Part shown: positions 61,346-64,000 of the stretch, in pieces
Numbering within the stretch: the first letter of the stretch is position 1
Layout: each line of letters opens with the position of its first letter
NCBI RefSeq assembly: GCF_030908545.1
Contig: NZ_CP133083.1
Span: 1,178,001-1,242,000 of the forward strand
Length of the DNA: 64,000 nt
Source of the DNA: Nitrosomonas sp. sh817
GTDB lineage: Bacteria; Pseudomonadota; Gammaproteobacteria; Burkholderiales; Nitrosomonadaceae
Direction of reading: 5' to 3'
Notes under the pieces: model-generated
What the model was told of the DNA's origin: nothing
Databases searched by the model: none
The model's input: only the letters and a program-made list of their open reading frames with translations
Translations under genes and position numbers: made by a program

Positions 61346-62140
61346 TCAGGCAGTTACCTTGTTTGTGGATTCGCTATGATTGATTACCCAATCGTAACCT
61401 CGTGTTTCTAATTCCAGCGCCAGCTCTTTTCCTCCCGTCAAAACGATACGGCCAGCATGCATTACATGGACAAAGTCCGGCACAATATAATCTAATAGGC
61501 GTTGATAATGCGTGACTAAAATGGTGGCATTATCTTTATTCATAATTTGATTTACGCCGTTAGCCACCGTTTTGAGCGCATCAATATCTAGTCCGGAATC
61601 CATTTCATCCAGAATGCTTAGCCGAGGCTCTAGCAAAGCCATTTGCAAGATTTCATTCCGTTTTTTTTCACCACCTGAGAAACCTTCATTTACACTGCGA
61701 TCCAGAAAATCCGGCTTCATATTTAATAATTTCATTTTTTCTCGAACGAAATCATCAAACTCGAGCGGATCGAGTTCTTCTTTTCCACGTTGGGATTGAA
61801 TGGTGTTATACGCAAGGCGCAGAAATTGTATATTCGCAACGCCAGGGATTTCAACGGGATACTGGAATGCTAAAAACAATCCGGCATGCGCTCGCTCCTC
61901 GGGAGGTAAATCAAGTAAGTTTTTGTTTTCAAATTGGATGGAGCCCGCTGTTATCTCATAAGCTGAATGACCGGCCAGTACTTTCGCGAAGGTGCTTTTG
62001 CCAGAGCCATTTAATCCCATAATGGCATGGATTTCACCGCGTTTAACTGTCAGATCAATTCCTTTCAGAATTTCCTTGCCATTGATGCTGGCGTGCAACC
62101 CCTGTACAGCAAGAATGGTTTTACTATTACTAACAATCAT
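61346..62140 (-). CDS. sufC: SufC, ABC-type ATPase of the SUF scaffold
   Basis: 264 residues. Walker [18 protein letters not shown], signature [13 protein letters not shown], Walker [13 protein letters not shown]. It drives cluster assembly on SufBD. The start overlaps the sufB stop by 4 bp. Confidence 0.97.
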   Translation of the reverse strand: MIVSNSKTILAVQGLHASINGKEILKGIDLTVKRGEIHAIMGLNGSGKSTFAKVLAGHSAYEITAGSIQFENKNLLDLPPEERAHAGLFLAFQYPVEIPGVANIQFLRLAYNTIQSQRGKEELDPLEFDDFVREKMKLLNMKPDFLDRSVNEGFSGGEKKRNEILQMALLEPRLSILDEMDSGLDIDALKTVANGVNQIMNKDNATILVTHYQRLLDYIVPDFVHVMHAGRIVLTGGKELALELETRGYDWVINHSESTNKVTA

Positions 62141-63573
62141 CCTACACTTCCTTCCAGTTTAAAGCTGAGAAGTTTCGTCGCTTCAACAGCAAATTCCATT
62201 GGCAATTGTTGAAACACGTCTTTGCAGAAGCCATTAATAATCATCGAGACGGCTTCTTCCGCGTCAATACCACGTTGGGAAAAGTAAAAAAGCTGATCTT
62301 CACCTATTTTTGATGTTGAGGCTTCATGTTCTACTTTGGCAGTATTGTTGTGTACTTGAATATACGGAAATGTATGAGCGCCGCATTGGTCGCCTATCAG
62401 CATAGAATCGCACTGCGAGTAGTTCCGCGCACCTTCCGCAGTCGGAGAGATTCTTACCAGGCCGCGATAGCTGCTATTTGAGTGACCGGCTGAAATACCT
62501 TTGCTAACTATCGTGCTACGAGTATTTTTACCGAGATGTATCATTTTTGTCCCCGTATCAGCCTGCTGATAATTGTTTGTAACAGCTACTGAATAGAATT
62601 CGCCTACAGAGTTGTCTCCACGCAGGATGCAGGAAGGATATTTCCATGTGATCGCGGAACCTGTTTCAACTTGAGTCCAAGATATCCGGGAATTCCTGCC
62701 TTTAGCCAGCCCACGTTTAGTGACGAAATTGTATATGCCACCAACTCCGTTTTCGTCGCCTGCATACCAGTTTTGCACCGTTGAATATTTGATATCTGCA
62801 TCATCCAAAGCAATGAGTTCAACCACTGCGGCATGCAATTGGTTGGTATCGAATCTGGGTGCGGTGCAACCTTCAAGATATGAAACGGATGCACCTTCTT
62901 CTGCAATGATTAAGGTGCGTTCAAATTGCCCGGATCCTTCGGTATTTATACGGAAATAGGTTGATAGATCCATCGGGCATTTCACACCTTTCGGGATAAA
63001 ACAAAATGAGCCATCCGTAAATACCGCAGAATTTAATGCGGCAAAGTAGTTATCTCCGACGGGAACAACCGATCCAAGGTATTTCTGGATTAATTCGGGA
63101 TGATTATGTACGGCTTCCGATATGGAACAAAAAATAATGCCAACATCAGCAAGCTTCTGTTTGTAGGTGGTTGCGACCGATACGCTGTCGAAGATTACAT
63201 CGACTGCGACGCCCGCCAATGCGGCACGTTCATGCATCGGTACGCCGAGTTTCTCGAACGTTCTCAGTAACTCAGGATCCACTTCATCCATGCTGGATAG
63301 CTTTTTTTTAGGCTTGGGAGCCGAATAATAGCTGATATCCTGAAAATCGATCGATGGATAATGGACATTCTGCCATTTAGGCTCGGTCATTGTCAGCCAT
63401 GTTTTATAAGCTTCCAGTCGGAATGTTAGAAGCCATTCCGGTTCATTTTTTTTGGCCGAAATTAACCGGATAATATCTTCGTTTAACCCTTTGGGGGCAA
63501 CATCGGATTCAATTTCGGTAACGAAGCCATGCTTATATGGTTGATTAACCAGACTTTGCAGTACTGCACTCAT
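62137..63573 (-). CDS. sufB: SufB, main SUF scaffold
   Basis: 478 residues. Conserved parts: [40 protein letters not shown], and the end [20 protein letters not shown]. It holds the nascent [4Fe-4S] cluster. Preceded by AGGAAGAAACC. The 102-bp gap to the A-type gene may hold an extra promoter. Confidence 0.97.
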   Translation of the reverse strand: MSAVLQSLVNQPYKHGFVTEIESDVAPKGLNEDIIRLISAKKNEPEWLLTFRLEAYKTWLTMTEPKWQNVHYPSIDFQDISYYSAPKPKKKLSSMDEVDPELLRTFEKLGVPMHERAALAGVAVDVIFDSVSVATTYKQKLADVGIIFCSISEAVHNHPELIQKYLGSVVPVGDNYFAALNSAVFTDGSFCFIPKGVKCPMDLSTYFRINTEGSGQFERTLIIAEEGASVSYLEGCTAPRFDTNQLHAAVVELIALDDADIKYSTVQNWYAGDENGVGGIYNFVTKRGLAKGRNSRISWTQVETGSAITWKYPSCILRGDNSVGEFYSVAVTNNYQQADTGTKMIHLGKNTRSTIVSKGISAGHSNSSYRGLVRISPTAEGARNYSQCDSMLIGDQCGAHTFPYIQVHNNTAKVEHEASTSKIGEDQLFYFSQRGIDAEEAVSMIINGFCKDVFQQLPMEFAVEATKLLSFKLEGSVG

Positions 63574-63675
63574 TTGGTTTCTTCCTTTATTTTCTAATTC
63601 ATACTTTCAAAAGAAAGTGTGAATTGCCAGATAGTTTTTGTGATTTTCCAATAAAAAGAAAAATCTTATTTTTAA

Positions 63676-64000
63676 TTATAAGGTAATTGCGTTTGATTCT
63701 TTAATGCTGAAACTATCTCCACACCCGCAGGTATTATCAATGTTTGGATTGATAAACTTAAAAACACTGTTGAGACCGTCTTTCGTAAAGTCAATATGAG
63801 AGCCATCAATGTATGGAAGACTTATACGATCGACAACAACCCTGATGTTGTTGGATTCGAACAATTGATCATCCGGGTTAATTTGATCAGCATAATCGAA
63901 AGTGTAAGAAAAACCGGAACACCCTGATTTTTTTACTCCGATGCGAAAAGCCAACCCCTTACCACGCTTCGCAAGTTGTTGCTGAATATGCTTTGCGGCA
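63676..64000 (-). CDS. sufA: A-type Fe-S carrier (SufA/IscA family), 5' end beyond the window
   Basis: The frame is open through 63999 (AAKHIQQQLAKRGKG precedes the first internal TTG), so the gene starts to the right of the window. The three cluster Cys are in KKSGCSGFSY and the final TCGCGDSF. Carries [2Fe-2S] or [4Fe-4S] clusters to apo-proteins. First visible gene of the SUF operon; a regulator (IscR or SufR) may lie upstream. Confidence 0.9.
   Translation of the reverse strand, partial: AAKHIQQQLAKRGKGLAFRIGVKKSGCSGFSYTFDYADQINPDDQLFESNNIRVVVDRISLPYIDGSHIDFTKDGLNSVFKFINPNIDNTCGCGDSFSIKESNAITL

Overview
The window reads as chromosomal DNA of a betaproteobacterium, most likely a Nitrosomonas-type ammonia oxidiser. 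Evidence for this: an Rh-type (Rh50) ammonium channel, which is rare in bacteria and known from Nitrosomonas; the EarP/EF-P Arg32 rhamnosylation pair; a PilSR-type two-component pair; and moderate GC. The lineage is inferred from gene content only; no rRNA or tRNA gene was seen.

Layout. 1-1.9 kb: end of a multidomain protein whose C-terminal formylglycine-enzyme-like (C-type-lectin fold) domain ends in a stretch with the codon signature of a diversity-generating-retroelement (DGR) variable region; the gene is split by a -1 frame change at an A-tract and contains a 38-bp palindrome. 1.9-9 kb: VapBC-like toxin-antitoxin, GST/HxlR pair, Rh50, then a rubrerythrin / Fe-S protein-DUF3501 fusion / CNP1-like operon behind an FNR-type box. 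9-20 kb: mobile-element island with a decayed IS1111-type element inside a MITE, an IS200-like element split by a 4026-bp IS1595-type transposon carrying a KilA-N gene and other cargo (8-bp target duplication), an IS30 element splitting a membrane hydrolase gene (4-bp duplication), and a second, intact IS200-like element. 20-26.4 kb: PhoPQ-like pair with PepSY and His-rich exported proteins, then a McrBC-type restriction pair. 26.4-41 kb: mostly housekeeping genes (proB, obgE, rpmA, rplU, ispB, PilSR-like, heme A synthase, smpB, ratA, rnfH, SemiSWEET) and exported proteins. 41-49.3 kb: IS110 element, ROK kinase, FadL porin, response regulator, a second IS30 copy inside a YiiX-like amidase gene, and an intact IS1111-type copy again sitting in a MITE end. 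49.3-64 kb: malic enzyme, truncated haemoglobin, diguanylate cyclase, universal stress protein, earP-efp, and a SUF operon (A-B-C-D-S-U plus Nfu-type scaffold) running off the right edge.

How it fits together. The stable blocks are respiration, translation and Fe-S assembly genes. The accessory blocks are 9-20 kb, 23-26 kb and 41-49 kb. The small repeats are connected: the IS1111-type elements use the MITE terminal repeat as their target, and the IS30 insertions can be undone on paper to restore two intact reading frames. The best candidates for unusual biology are the DGR-like variable C-terminus in the first 1.9 kb, whose reverse transcriptase and template must lie outside the window if they exist, and the KilA-N-carrying IS1595 transposon with a structured leader.
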